A DNA stretch of 64,000 bases from Dillenia suffruticosa. Its lineage: Eukaryota; Streptophyta; Magnoliopsida; Dilleniales; Dilleniaceae. The first letter of the stretch is position 1. Each line of letters starts with the position of its first letter. The notes beneath the pieces were generated by a model. It searched no databases and was not told the origin of the DNA. It was given only the letters and a program-made list of their open reading frames with translations. This document shows, piece after piece, positions 48,040 through 60,469 of this stretch. The DNA is taken from positions 12,683,501 through 12,747,500 of the forward strand of contig JAVTVX010000012.1 of assembly GCA_033439265.1 (NCBI GenBank), given 5' to 3'. Both the position numbers and the translations under genes were made by a program.

Positions 48040-51000
48040 CTCCATAATGTCACTTCAAACACTATTATGCTCAAACATTAAAAGTTTCAAAAAATATTCC
48101 TTTATCAAAAAATTTAACTCCTGAAACTATCCAATCATGAAAATTCATAAATTAATCATATCAGTCCATATCAGTCCAAATCAGTCCAATTAAAATAAAA
48201 ATGATGAAATGCAATAAGAAAATATATATACTTCCTGAGTTGGTGTAGTCATTATTATATCTGGTTCCCAACCCTCTAAAACCCACATAACAAATATTCC
48301 ACAATCATGCCTGTCAATGTAATTTATTTTATTTTAGTATGCATTTTAATTCCTTTTTTTTTGTTCATCTGTACTGAATTTTAGAAATAGACGACAATAT
48401 ACTTACGGATTAAGTTGCTGTGGAACTTTAACGTATACAATTTGGGAGATACCCGAGGAGTTTTAATAGACCCTCTCAATACAATTTCTTTATAAAAAAA
48501 GATAATTTTTCAAAAGCATGTATAAATAGTATGCAACTCTGTTCGATGATTAAGTATATTAAGAAAATACCATCAAACTGTGTATTTCCCGGTCTTCACG
48601 TGCCCGAAAGCTATAACTTGAGTCTAAAACATACATGATCCGCTTCTCCATGCAAATAGAGTAACAAAACCAGTGTTCTTTGAATATTACTGGTATGAAA
48701 ACCTATTATGACAATATAATAGTACGTCAATGGTTGATAGAAATAGAAATAGAGTGATAGAAATATTAAGCGAGCTAAAGTAAATACACACCAGATTGCA
48801 TGATTTAAAATCGAACCCAAGTGCATTTGGTGACAAGCAATGGTCAACCATCGAAACATCCCAATCGCTTTCATTGATTTTTTGTTTTGTATCCGATCTA
48901 TCCAATCCAGTTGCAAAAATCACAGTCATCTAATATTAGAGGTTAAAACAAGTTAGGAAAAAAATATGAAAATTAACAAGTTCTTCTTATTTACGAAATA
49001 ATAATACTATGTATAGATGACAAAATAAGGAGTGAATAAGAGACTGATAGTATGGCAATTAGTGTTCATTAGTGTTCAGTCAGCAAGATTCATGTGTGTG
49101 CACTCAGGAAGAGTAAATGCAAATGCATTTGTAAGGTGTAAAGTGATGTGTGTGCACTCAGGAAGAGTATATGCATATGCATTTGTAAGGTCTAAAGTGA
49201 CGACTATGGAGAAATCGAATATTGCTAATTTCTACGTGTATTGAAACACTAAATAACTCGAATTAAGAACAATATAAAGATTAAAGATTGTAAAGATTAA
49301 GAATGCTGACAAAAGTTAAAACAATAAAAATTTACCGAAAACCATAAGGGAAGAATACATCTCGAGAAAAATGGAGATGAGTTCCGATTGTAGGTATTAA
49401 GAAGCCTGATATAGCAAACTATCATCTACAAATATAACCAAAATCATTACAATCATTAAGTCAACTATCGCAAATATAACCAAAGTCATTATCATTATGT
49501 AAGCTATTGCAAATATAACCAAATTCATTAGTAATTCTGTTTGAAGGTAATAGTAAGAAAAAAAAATTCGTACGCTAGGTTAAATATTTCAAATAATTAA
49601 AGATAAGATCAAAATTTTTTAATTTAAAAATTTTGATACATACCAATGTCCCAACCCATTGAGGGGGCACAAACTCATGAGTATCAGTCCATGTGATGTA
49701 ATTTCCATTGATATTACACAAAATTGTTCTGTCATTCTCAATAATTTTATATATTAGTAATAATCAAAGTTAAGAATTTTCATGAAATTATATAACTTGT
49801 ATAGGTAAACCATAACTTGCTTGGCTTTATTTGGTATGGGTTTTCTTCCAAAAAAATTCCATACACTCTCCTCTTCAGTGGAAAAATTTCTAACCTTAGC
49901 AAAAGTTAAAATTGCATTTGTCTTCACATTCTCCACCTCCAACTCCTTACCCTCCTTCATTTCAATTAAAACATTAACGACTTCACACAATTCGCCCACC
50001 TCTGCCTCCAAACCTTTGTCCCCTTTCTCCTCCTCCTCTACTACCTGTTCCTCATCATCATTCCTTCGCTTCTTTTGAATGTTGTCTTCTTCATCCAATG
50101 ATGCCTCAACCTCATCACTAGAATTGTTGCAAAGTCTTGTTAACATAACAGAGTGCATTTGCAATAGATGAGACTGAATTTGAATTGACTCCTCCAACAT
50201 TCGACTTGACTTTTTTATAAACATTTTCATTTCTTGTTTGGTGCCAATTTTCTACACAAATATATATACATTGTAACATTCAAAAATTGCGGGATATGAT
50301 AATAACTAGTAAATTGTACATTCGTTTCTTCTTCGGTTCTATCAGGATAATACAATTGCATTTCCTTTACTTCTTTGTTTTTTTCATCTTTTGATGACAA
50401 CAAACCCTATGGAAGAATAATGCAATATATATGAATATGGAACAAAAATGCAACATATATGAATTATATACGGAGACAATGCAGTTAACTTAATTAACTT
50501 ACCTCTGCACGCTCAAAGACAAGCCTCCTATTTACATGCTCGCTAGTCCAATAGGCAATTGGTGGTTTGTTTTCTTCATCACCCAAATTGCCAACTCTCA
50601 CCTTCTCAAAGTAAAATATCTATATATACACATAATTCATATAAAACAAATTTCAATATTTAAAAACCTTGAATTCATATTAATAACATTAAATTAATTT
50701 TATTCAATATTGAAATTATAATTATGAACATACCATGAGCAAGAATATACATCCACCATTTGCCCTCTTCTTCCTCTTCTCGTCTTCGCTTCCTCCTGTC
50801 TGAAGAGTTTGAAATTAGCAAATCTCATCACATAACCATTTTAATACAAAATCAGCCAAGTTATATAGACCCGATTTATCCACATCAATGGTTGCCTTTA
50901 GGTGTCTAGAAGAAGGGAAGACACTTGTGGTAGGACATAAAAAGCATCCGAGAAGGAAGACCAAGAAGTAGCATTTAAATTTTGGGGAGGAGGCATCTTC

Positions 51001-51640
51001 CATGTGCATGTTCTATTTCAACTCCATATGTTTTAGTTTCAAAAAATTCTTTCTAATGCATGGAGACTCAACCAAAGATGAAGAGCCCAAAACTTCACGT
51101 CCAGTTGAAGTGATTCCTAGGATTCGTCCTACTTCCATAGGTGTTAGCTTAAAGTTTTGATTTGGACGAACACAAAGAAGTTTTTCCATCGGTTTGAATC
51201 TCATTATCAATTCTTCACACAATTTTCGGCTTAATGTATCACAGTTGAGCTTCAAGATATTGCCAAACCCCATATGTTTTACCTCTTCTTTCATCTCATG
51301 ACTAAGCGAAAGAATTACCTCCTTTAATTGCTTTGGAAAGCACCTTGTTTGAATCGGTGCCGGTGCAGGTGATGCCATTGCTCTACTTAGTGTAAGTAAT
51401 TTATTTGTTTCTTTCACTTTGTTGTAGTTGTCCCTCTCCCCTTCCTTTAATTCGGTCCATTATTCAATACTTTGACTCTATTCTTGCAATAATTTTTACA
51501 TTATTGTTAGTAATAATAATAAAATTATTAATATATGCAGACGAGATTAGATTTCATTACCTTACTCACACGCAAGGCACTCCTCTTCTTCTTGTTCTTA
51601 GCCACTCCTTTCTTCTTCTCTTCTGTATCTAGAAACATAA
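48040..51640 (-). pseudogene. Ulp1-like (C48) cysteine protease gene of transposon type, copy B
   Basis: Diverged paralogue of copy A in the same orientation, about 8.25 kb away. Pieces: 51630-51560 (MFLDTEEKKKGVAKNKKKRS), 51480-50750 (MGFGNILKLNCDTLSRKLC onward), about 50620-50510 (YFEKVRVGNLGDEENKPP), 50230-49815 (acidic middle, FFGRKP), 49735-49640 (WTDTHEFVPPQWVG), 49430-49335, 48930-48790, 48690-48545 (EHWFCYSICMEKRIMYVLDS), 48480-48415 (VPQQLN) and 48318-48230 (HDCGIFVMWVLEGWEPD). Triad residues His, Asp and Cys remain. At least four in-frame stops are visible: IE*WTE near 51465, ELK*NM near 51014, EIC* near 50816 and RVY*NSS near 48470. The 3' end near 48050 is also broken, so it is more decayed than copy A. 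Confidence 0.72.
49092..49199. repeat. Two-copy 54-bp tandem repeat in an intron of protease copy B
   Basis: ATGTGTGTGCACTCAGGAAG begins each copy, at 49092 and 49146. The copies differ at only three or four positions. The period is a multiple of three and a 70-codon frame (49032-49244) spans both, but the region is intronic by comparison with copy A. Confidence 0.8.
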
Positions 51641-52688
51641 ATAACGTATATTAAATTTTTATAATTTATAACATAAATCACTAAATCCCAAATCAATTAC
51701 TAAAAATCCCTAAATACTCTAATAACCAATAACCATAAATAAGCTCAAATAAAGGATAAATATATTGACGGACGAATCTACAAAAGCTTCATTATTGGAA
51801 TAAACTGCCATTTGTAGTTTTGGTTCGAAATTTTTGAAATATTCAAAAATAATATCTTCAAACCTCTGCTCTTGGCTTCTCTATTTTCAAAAATAGTTCT
51901 CGATTCTTCTTCTCTGCCCTATCCCTATCTTTAGTCTTTAGTCTTCACTCATTACTCCTCTTACTTTTTTCTTCTCCTCCTCCTCCTTCGTTCTCTCTTT
52001 CTCGTCCTCCTCCCTCGTTCGCTTCCTCTCTTTGATTCAGTTCTTGCAACAAGTATTCTTTTGCAAATCTAACTTCGATGAACCATCAAAGTGAGTAATT
52101 TCATGGAGCAATGGTAGGAAATGCTGAAAAAAACTGAAATTGTGACAACATGTTACCGAGAAATGCTAAGCAATGCGGAGACATTACCATTATTTCACCA
52201 CCATGGGATGAAAGAACTTTCACCGGATCAAATGGCTATCGTTGATGGGGTTCATATGGTGTTGTGCTCATGGGTGTTGTGAGCTGTGCGTGCTTTGGAA
52301 CTCTTTGTTGAAAAGACATGTAAGTGACATGTCTCATCTTCTGATGACTTTGAATCCCGACCATTGGATCAAGCAAGATAATCAACAACCAATCCTAACT
52401 GTTGATACTTTGCCCACTAACTTACAATCCGTTACTATGACTTACCATCAATTAATACCAACCATCGATTACTATCGATTACCACCATCCATCAATTGCT
52501 ATTGGACAAAGCTTCTTGGCGTGAATATCGGTGCCAACACCATATTTCCTTGTTTTTCTATTTCTTTTTTTTGGGCCAAAAATTCATATTAAAAATCACA
52601 ATTTATTTCATATGTCATTTCATTCATTTATTTGACATATTCAAATACTTCTCTAATATTTCTATCTTTACTTCTACAAAATAGAAAA
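51641..52688. other. Spacer between protease copy B and the CACTA TNP2 gene
   Basis: Contains a pyrimidine-rich tract (51960-52030), probably upstream of copy B, then complex sequence without a recognisable gene. 52390-52500 has short 'gttactatcgattacc' words like CACTA subterminal repeats, which may be what remains of a left end. 52560-52688 is the AT-rich leader of TNP2. No CACTACAAAA-type terminus is seen. Confidence 0.45.
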
Positions 52689-54512
52689 ATGGAGAGATCG
52701 TGGATGTATTCTAAATCAAGAGGTAGTTATGAATATATTGGCGAGATTAATGCATTTCTTAAATTTGCATCTGCAAATATTCAATCTATGGATGGTAAGA
52801 TATCACGTTCTTGTGTTAAATGCTTCAACACAAAGAGATTCCCTACACATACAGTGTTCAACCACTTATTACGCCATGGATTTCAACGTGGTTATCAAAA
52901 GTAGATATTTCATGGAGAGAGTGTTGCAACGTCGAAATCTCATCAATCTAAGGAGACCAACAACAATCCATCCTACGTAACCAACCATGATCCATTGATT
53001 AGTAAGACTAACATTTTGTTTGATCACAACATGTATGGCATGCTACATGATGCATTCACATATTTACATAATCCTCAACCAAATTCTCATGAAACTGAAC
53101 CAACTAAACAGTTGCATTTTCATGAATTACTAAAAAATGTCAAAAAACCAGTCTATCCAAATTCTAAATATACCATGCTTACAACTATTGTGCACTTATA
53201 CCATTAAAAGTGTTTGTTCGGGTGGAGTAATAAATACTTCTCTTTACTATTAGCGTTTTTAGGAGAATTGTTGCCTGATGGAAACATATTGCCAAAAAGT
53301 TACCCTCAAGTGAAGAAAGCAATTTTAGCTTTAGGGCTGGGATATGAGATTTAATCGTCCATTACGGAATGATGACAACCAAATTTCATTTCCAGAAGAA
53401 GAGTTCACTATTGGAAGACCTTTGGGAATAAGGACACGTAAAAAACATAAAAGAAAAAACGAATCTCGAATTCGTCTTGATGAGAAATCATTGGAGCAAT
53501 GTCATAGATACATACTATTCAATAGTGCATCAATTGCCTCATTTAGAGTGTAAGTATGTATTGTAACAATATTATAATAATAATGTATATCTATTTTAAA
53601 GTCTAATATTATCTATTATTTTATGTGAAGGGAATATTTGCAACATGTTTGAAGAACGAATCGTGGGAAGAAATTGAATACTTTCCAAATTGACAAACTT
53701 CTTGCCAAAGACTTTAGTAGTTGGTTCAGTCGTCGTGTAAGTATATCAATGTCAATAGCCAATCATTTGTATTATTCTGAATTTCAGTCTTTTCGTATTT
53801 GTAACTTTAAACATTTTCTTTTCCAAGTTCTGAAACCAAAATACCTTGGAGAGATTACAGATGAAATTAAATGGATTGCTCGTGGACCATATCTATTGGT
53901 TAGAAGTTACAATGGATATTTAATCAATGGATATCGATTTCATGTAAAAGATCACGAGAACTGCCTTCAAACTCAGAATTCATGTGTTGTTGTGGTAGTG
54001 GATGACATTAATTATACAAGTGCGAATGATAAAAAGCTCACCAAAGGTAAAGTTAATTATTATGAAATGTTACGGCAAATTATTCAAGTAAACTATAATG
54101 GGATATATACCTTTGTGTTATTTCGCTATGATTGGGTCGATCTTCAATGAGGATGCAAGAAGGATAGATTTGGCTCCACACTTTTGAATTTTTCCTATCT
54201 GAATCTTACGGGTGCGGATTTGCTAGACGATCCTTATGTGCTGGCATCCCAGGCAAAGAAGGTATTTTATATGGCTGATGAAAGAAATAAAGGATAACTT
54301 GTTGTAAAACATATCAAAATTAGAGATGAATTCGACATGGGTGATGCAAACCTGAATCAACATCTGAATTCGAAAAGCAACCCCTCAGCCAACCAGGTTT
54401 GGTTCGGACTAATCTTGAAGATGAAGATGGAGGAGATGAATTAACACACATGAATGACGATAATGATGAGGTTGATAGAGTAGGATGGGATGCCTATACG
54501 TATGAAATTTAA
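52689..54512 (+). pseudogene. CACTA TNP2 transposase with catalytic core deleted
   Basis: The ATG at 52689 opens the transposase-associated domain (MERSWMYSKSRGSYEY...SCVKCFN...HLLRHGFQRGYQ). It then breaks at a TAG (52902) where the family has Trp before IFHGE. The frame continues through LPKSYPQVKKAILALGLGYE to about 53348. There it joins directly to the C-terminal end of the DUF4218-like region (FTIGRPLG...LDEKSLEQCHRYILFN), so the whole catalytic transposase_21 region is missing. After a likely intron (donor near 53737, acceptor near 53828) comes DUF4216 (INGYRFHVKD...QNSCVVVV...FRYDWVDLQ, then FSYLNLTGADLLDDPYVLAS). Further stops: a TGA after DWVDLQ (54148) and a TAA after DERNKG. TNP2 normally cuts and joins element ends; this copy cannot. 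Confidence 0.88.
53737..53828 (+). other. Probable intron in TNP2 remnant
   Basis: FSSWFSRR is followed by GTAAGTATATC, and the next recognisable coding stretch starts after TTTTCCAAG with TLKPKYLGEI-like sequence. Both splice signals are good. The stretch happens to be open in frame, so the ORF alone would miss it. Confidence 0.6.
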
Positions 54513-54639
54513 TGTAATGTAACGACATTTTATTGATGTGATCATTTATTTTATTTTTCCTCTTTTCTTATTCTTATTCTGATTCATAATAAAAATAAGA
54601 AATATTAAGTCTAATATGAAACCATGATTTTTTTTATAT

Positions 54640-54870
54640 GATAATAATATATGCATGATAACAAGTGATAATAGTTGAATGATATGATAACAAATGATAC
54701 TAGGTAAATAAGTGGGCAATAATAATAGAGAGATCGTCTATAATTGATGGTAACAAGTGATAATAACGTGTAATTGATGGTAACAAGTGATAAAGCAAGG
54801 TAACAAGTGATAATAACAGGTAATTGATGATAATAAGTGATAAAGGAAGATAACAAGTGATAACAACTCC
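54640..54870. repeat. GGTAACAAGTGATAA minisatellite in the CACTA element
   Basis: Repeats of 'taattgatggtaacaagtga' type with periods near 30-50 bp. The same repeat family occurs in copies I (270-440) and II (4560-4740). Confidence 0.75.
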
Positions 54871-55858
54871 TAAAATTAAATATAGTAAAAGTTTACCTTA
54901 TGATATATTATTAATTACATGATTTCATATTAATAATTATGAATATTATATAAATCAATGTTAATTAATATTAACAATTGAAAAATTAAAAATAAAATGA
55001 TATGCCTATGTGCCCAAGCCCATTACTACATATTACTATATATTACAATCTATTATTATTTTATATTTTATATTATAATTTTAAATATTGTTATTAGTAT
55101 AGATATATTAGTATTATTTAACTATTAGCATATACATAACCTGACATATTTTATACTCATACAATTATATAATTAAGAATCAAATACTATTCACTATATG
55201 ACTATATGTTACTATACATTATTACTATGTACTATGCAATTCGCCCAATTTGAAATAACCACACAAGTGATATTTAAAATAAGCAATTTGGATAAGTAAA
55301 GTGATATTTTTATATGAATCAACAAAATTTCACAAAAATTGAAAGATTCTTATTCAGTATCAATTTTATATAATTATATATAAATTAATTTATACAAAAC
55401 CAAATAACAACATTATTATTATTTTGAATTTCAAAGTTCATATTTAAATTACACACACATTAATTAATTATTAAATTATTTAAAAACATTAGGTAATTAC
55501 GCTATCTCATAAAATTTTGGGTATATTAGCTTTTGGTGATAAAAATTTAAATGCAAATTAATCAAATCATAAATTTTAATTTAAATGTTTGATCCGGTAA
55601 AAATCCTAAAAATTCCATTAATTTACATGGTAACGAGTTATAAAAAATATATAAACTCAAGACATATGACCAACTAAAAAATTTAAAAGAATTTAATGAC
55701 TAAAAGTATGAAAATTATGAGCAAATATGATATACCGTCTCCACTTGAAAGAATTCTAATGTGAAAAAAATGCAGGTGAAAAAGTGTAAACAAATTATCA
55801 AATCTTAATTCCCCCTAAAAAAAGTTAATTTCTGCTAATGAAAAAAATGCAGTAAACT

Positions 55859-55950
55859 GATTGGCGGTAATGATTTCTAATGACAAAAAAAAGTGCGGTA
55901 AATTGATTGGCAGTAATGATTTCTAATGACAAAAAAAAGTACGGTCAAAC
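55859..55950. repeat. Two-copy 46-bp tandem repeat
   Basis: GATTGGCGGTAATGATTTCT opens the first copy and GATTGGCAGTAATGATTTCT the second (55905). Both contain 'aatgacaaaaaaaagt' and are nearly identical. Confidence 0.8.
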
Positions 55951-57853
55951 AATTGGTTTGGCGATTTAGTTTGGCGGTCTATCTGATTGTTAATATATTA
56001 TATTTATTTTAAAACTTTTCCTCAAATTGCATGACTTCAAATGTTGAAATTTTAAATGTAGTATTAGTTTAGATAATGATATTTATCTAAACTTACATAA
56101 TTATATTATATAATATATTATTAATTAATATTAATTTGCCATGAACATTTTTTCAAACTTAAAAAACTAATAATAATTATTAACAGTCAACCAATCATCA
56201 ACTCTATGTTACTATATATATTACTATCTATTAATATATGTTACTATATATTACTATATGTTACTACACATTACTACTATAAACTACACATTACTATTAT
56301 TATATAAAGTTAAGTGATATTTTATATGAATCAATGAAATTTTACAAAAATTGGTAGGATTCATAGTAATTATCAATATTATATAATTATATACAAATTA
56401 TTTATACAAAACCAAATTACAAGTGATAAAGTATTGTTATAACAAGTGATAAAATATAGCAATTATAGGTACCAAATCCCAAAATTACATTGTATCAAAT
56501 CTTAAAATTTTATATGTACTATTACTTTAGATAATGATATCTATTACATAATTTATTAAGAATATTATATAATATAATATTAATTAGTATTAATTTCTGT
56601 CAGAAATTTTTTCAAAATTAAAAAAAGAATCTTAATTATCAACTACAAACCAATCAACAATTCTATATACATACGTTACTAATATTACTACATGTTATTA
56701 TATATTACAATCTATTACAATTTATTACAATCTGTTACTATATACTACTATATATTACAACGTTACTATGTCTTACTATAAATTACTCTATATTACAATT
56801 TATGGTATATTTTTTAATTACAATTACTATATACTTAGTATTAAATAACTATCACTATTACATAGTAGTATTACATACTAATATATATTATTATATATTA
56901 ATTTACATTATCATATTAGGTTATATTTGTTGGAGTGTCAATGTATTATTGTCTATTACTATATATTACTCTTGCCCGTATATTACTATTTTATTACATA
57001 ATCTTGTTATAGTATATTAATACTTTTTTTAATTACAATTACTATTTTATTATAAATTAGTATTATATTATTAATATATACGATTATTATAGATACATTT
57101 AATCTAACATTGGTATGCCACTTCTATTACCAATTTTATATACTAAGTTACATAAATAAGAGTAATATTTATACAAAATATTTTATCATCAATATTATAT
57201 GAACCAATAAAATTTCAAAGAAAAAGGGATGAATTCTTATTATTTATTCACATTATATAATTTTATATAAATTTCAAATTAAACAAATGACGACATTAAT
57301 ATTAATTTCAATCTCGATATTCATTTTTATTTTAAAGATAGTGTATTAATTAATTAATTAATTAAATTATTTAACACCATTCAACTCGATATAAATATAT
57401 TCTATATATTTCTTTAATTTAATTTACATGTAATTTCATTTAATTTGGTTCATAAACATATATTTTGAATCAATAAAGAATTTTGAGATATGTGTTATCA
57501 GTTTTATTTAATTGTTATTTGCAATTATACATACTAACCAGTGGTAATAAAGTGGTAGCAATTAAATCATGATTAAATCTAATTTAAAAAGAATTTAATA
57601 ATAAATTTTAGATTGAGTGATTTTTTCACTATTCTAAGTTTTCGACATGAAATTGAAAATTATATAAAATCAATATGCAACAAATTTTACCGATTTAAAA
57701 ATATGAAAATAAGAAATATATAAAAAAAGAAAAAGGCAGTGGTAAGAATTTTAATTTAAAAAATGCGGAAAGAATGCAGGTGAAGAGAAAAAAGAGCGAT
57801 ACAAAATGGCGCGTTTTGTAATTAGATTCTAATCCAAAAATATTATATTAAGT

Positions 57854-59685
57854 ATGAAACATTTCTTTCCTCAAAATTCCTCAAAGCTCTTCAAAGCTTT
57901 TACTCTGAAAGCATCTGCTCTGCAAACCACCGTAGCTATGGGACGAACTAAATGCCAGATAAATATTGTTACTCAGCATGAAGAATCACAACAATCCCAA
58001 CAACAAGTTCCATATGAAGAAACCCAATCTTGCGAAAATATTACTCCCGGTATTATTTTAATTTAAGGTTTGACATTACCATGGTATCAACTGACAACTC
58101 ATGTTTATTTTTTCAATAGTTGTAAAGAAATGTAGAGGTCCAACACGCTGTCAAGATGTTTGGGACTTAGAAAAAGGACAACGTATGCTGGTTGAAATAA
58201 ACAAATTAAATCAACCAGTAGAAATTGATGGTGTAATTTTTACCAGATTTCTTGGCTCTATAGTTAGAGTCCATGCCATTGCTCCAATCAACTATAAAAC
58301 TTGGCGTGATATGCCAACGAACTATAAAGATGATATGTGGAACATTGTACAGGTCTCTATTTTTTTACTCAATGGCTAGATGGAAAAGCTTATCTATAAA
58401 ATTTTGTTTCAATTGAAATCAATGACCATAAAGATGATATATTTTCTTTATTTCGATTGTAGTCGAAGATTACCTTCACGCCACTCAGGGAAGAGACTAA
58501 GAAATGGGTTATAGGAAATTTGAGTGAAAAATAGAAGAGTTTTAAAAATTCTCTTAAATCAAAATGGTTCGATAATTCACTAGGAATAGATGAAAATATC
58601 AAGAGGATGGAAGATGAAAGAGTTGATCCACATCAATATAAGGAGCTTGTTACTTTTTGGTTGAGTGATAAAGGAAAGGTGCAAATGCAATCCACTATAC
58701 AACCTATTTTTTCTTTGTGCCATTCTTATTCATTTTTCCATGTTCCAAGAAATTAGTAAAAAAAATTCCGAATGTCATTCCAAGTTGACTGATCCACATT
58801 GCTTAGGATCGAAATCATTTGCAAAACTCATACATGAGCAGGTATAAATAATTCATCTCTCCTTTACTCTTAAACATTTCAAACACTTTTGTTTTATTTT
58901 TTTTTCATTATAGTTGACACAATCTGGGAGGAAACCTTCTAGAACTGAACTTTATATTACAAGCAAAACGCGATTACATGGCAGTTTGGTTTTTACAAAA
59001 GTATCAAAAGTTGTGGTATGGATGATTATCCTTTTATGTGTAATTGTAACTGTTTTATTTATGCAACTTCGACATTTTACTTTTTACTTTTTACAGGAAA
59101 TGATGAAGACTGGAATGGAGTTTACAAAAGATGTGCAAATGGAAAGTTTCGGTTTTTCTTGGGAAAGTGATATTGTATCTAAAGTTAAAGGGCCTGATTC
59201 TAGGGGAAGAATTTGATGCGTGGGAAAGGTTATAACTCCCAGCGTGCATTCAACGAAAGTTGAGAAGCAAGAAATGACTACTATGATGGAACGTTTAATG
59301 GAACATTTAATGGAACAAAATCACAATCTTAGTAATTTGGTCCGCAATGTTCTTATGCATGTTGCTATACACACCGGAAGTGGACAGTAAAATGAATTGA
59401 TAAATCTGATTAATGAAGCAAGACTTATTCCAGGTGTTTAGGTGTGAATGTGCGTAATCTTACTATTTTTATTTTTATCTTTTAATAATAATCCTAATCA
59501 TTTATATTATTAGATTCCTCCAATACCAGATGCTAGTAGTGCACCATCATCATCAACACTTAATTCCATCCCACGGGTAATCTTTTCTTTTGTACCCTTT
59601 ATATTCTTTATAATGTTACTACATGATTGTATTAACTTCACTTTTTTATTCATTTTTTTATTGACAGGAAAAAAGTTTGACATAA
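57854..59685 (+). pseudogene. CACTA TnpA-like gene (transposase_24 / Ptta-En-Spm type)
   Basis: Multi-exon gene. Exon 1 (57854 to about 58048) starts MKHFFPQNSSKLFKAFTLKA and is Gln/Glu-rich. Exon 2 (58120-58351) holds the plant En/Spm domain: RGPTRCQDVWDLEKGQRM, FTRFLGSIVRVHAIAPINYK, WRDMPTNYKDDMWNIVQ. Exon 3 (58462-58677) encodes FTPLREETKKWVIGNLSEK, a TAG, then KSFKNSLKSKWFDN. Later exons: 58750-58841, 58914 to about 59010, 59098-59390 (RGRI, then a TGA, then CVGKVITP), 59513-59575 and 59668-59685. Good splice sites include CAATAG before exon 2, TTGTAG before exon 3 and TTACAG before 59098. In En/Spm elements this partner binds subterminal repeats and assists TNP2. Only two nonsense codons (58531 and 59214) are clear, so it is far less decayed than in copies I and II. 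Confidence 0.82.
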
Positions 59686-60134
59686 ACTTGTTGCTCACTG
59701 CTTTACTTAGTTTTGGAAATATGGTGAGATTGTGACCTCCAAATTGTAATGGTAATATTTTTTGTGATAAAATGAACGTTTTTTGTTTCATTTTGGGTTT
59801 CACCAAGAGATGTTTTTTGTTTCATTTTTGTTTCACCCTCTTACTATTAGTACAAGACAGACATATTATTGTGGAACATGAATCTTTCTTTCCTCTTCGT
59901 CTTATAACTATTACTCAATGTAATGTACTGCTCAATCTTGGTATGTTAATACAATTCTGTTTAAATTTATAATATTTTTGTAATTCTTTTATACACACTT
60001 AAATCATGTGGTGGTGATGACTAATTTTATATTATTACATTATTTAATTTGATAATAATCAAGGTGTATTTATTTTAATAATAATATTTTTAAAATAAAA
60101 AATAATGAAGTAATCACTCTGGTATTTTCTAACG
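59686..60134. other. AT-rich sequence downstream of the TnpA-like gene
   Basis: No gene visible. T-rich stretches around 59750-59850 may be 3' untranslated sequence. Confidence 0.45.
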
Positions 60135-60460
60135 CCTGCATGCATGCATGGGCCCCTGTAAAGCATATGCTTACACCCGTCCATCATGCGAGGGCCCTTG
60201 TGAGGCGTATGCTTGTGCCCTTCTTGCGCCCGTCAGGCGTATGTTTACGCCCTTCTAGTGCTCGTCCGCCCCTGTGAGGCATATGCTTGCGCCCTTCTTG
60301 CTCCCGTCAGGCGTATGCTTGCGCCCGTCAAGCGTATGCTTGTGCCCTTCTTGCACCCGTCCACCCCTGTGAGGCATTTGCTTGCGCCCTTCTTACACCC
60401 GTCTGCCCCTGTGAGGCATATGCTTACGTCCTTCTTGCGCCCATCCATGAAGTAATTCCA
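60135..60460 (+). repeat. GC-rich compound minisatellite, ~21-bp base unit
   Basis: Repeats built from GGCGTATGCTTGCGCCCGTC and variants, grouped into longer blocks that start GTGAGGCATATGCTT (near 60200, 60274, 60369 and 60411). It is strongly GC-rich in AT-rich DNA, and sits between the TnpA-like gene and the subterminal array. Frames across it (60213-60455 and others, both strands) repeat seven-residue words and are by-products of the period. Confidence 0.82.
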
Positions 60461-60469
60461 GTAACCCAT

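Larger units (their letters stand above)
54513..57850. other. AT-rich internal region of the CACTA element
   Basis: 3.3 kb between the two CACTA genes with no coding potential. It contains the GGTAACAAGTGATAA minisatellite (54640-54870), long tracts of ATTACTATATATTACTA (54950-57060) and a 46-bp duplication (55859-55950). The last 150 bases include a purine-rich leader that probably belongs to the TnpA-like gene. Confidence 0.6.

Noticed and set aside
54611-54856. Short regular repeats resembling a CRISPR array
   Set aside because: Spacing is irregular, repeats are degenerate and AT-rich, and the context is plant transposon DNA.
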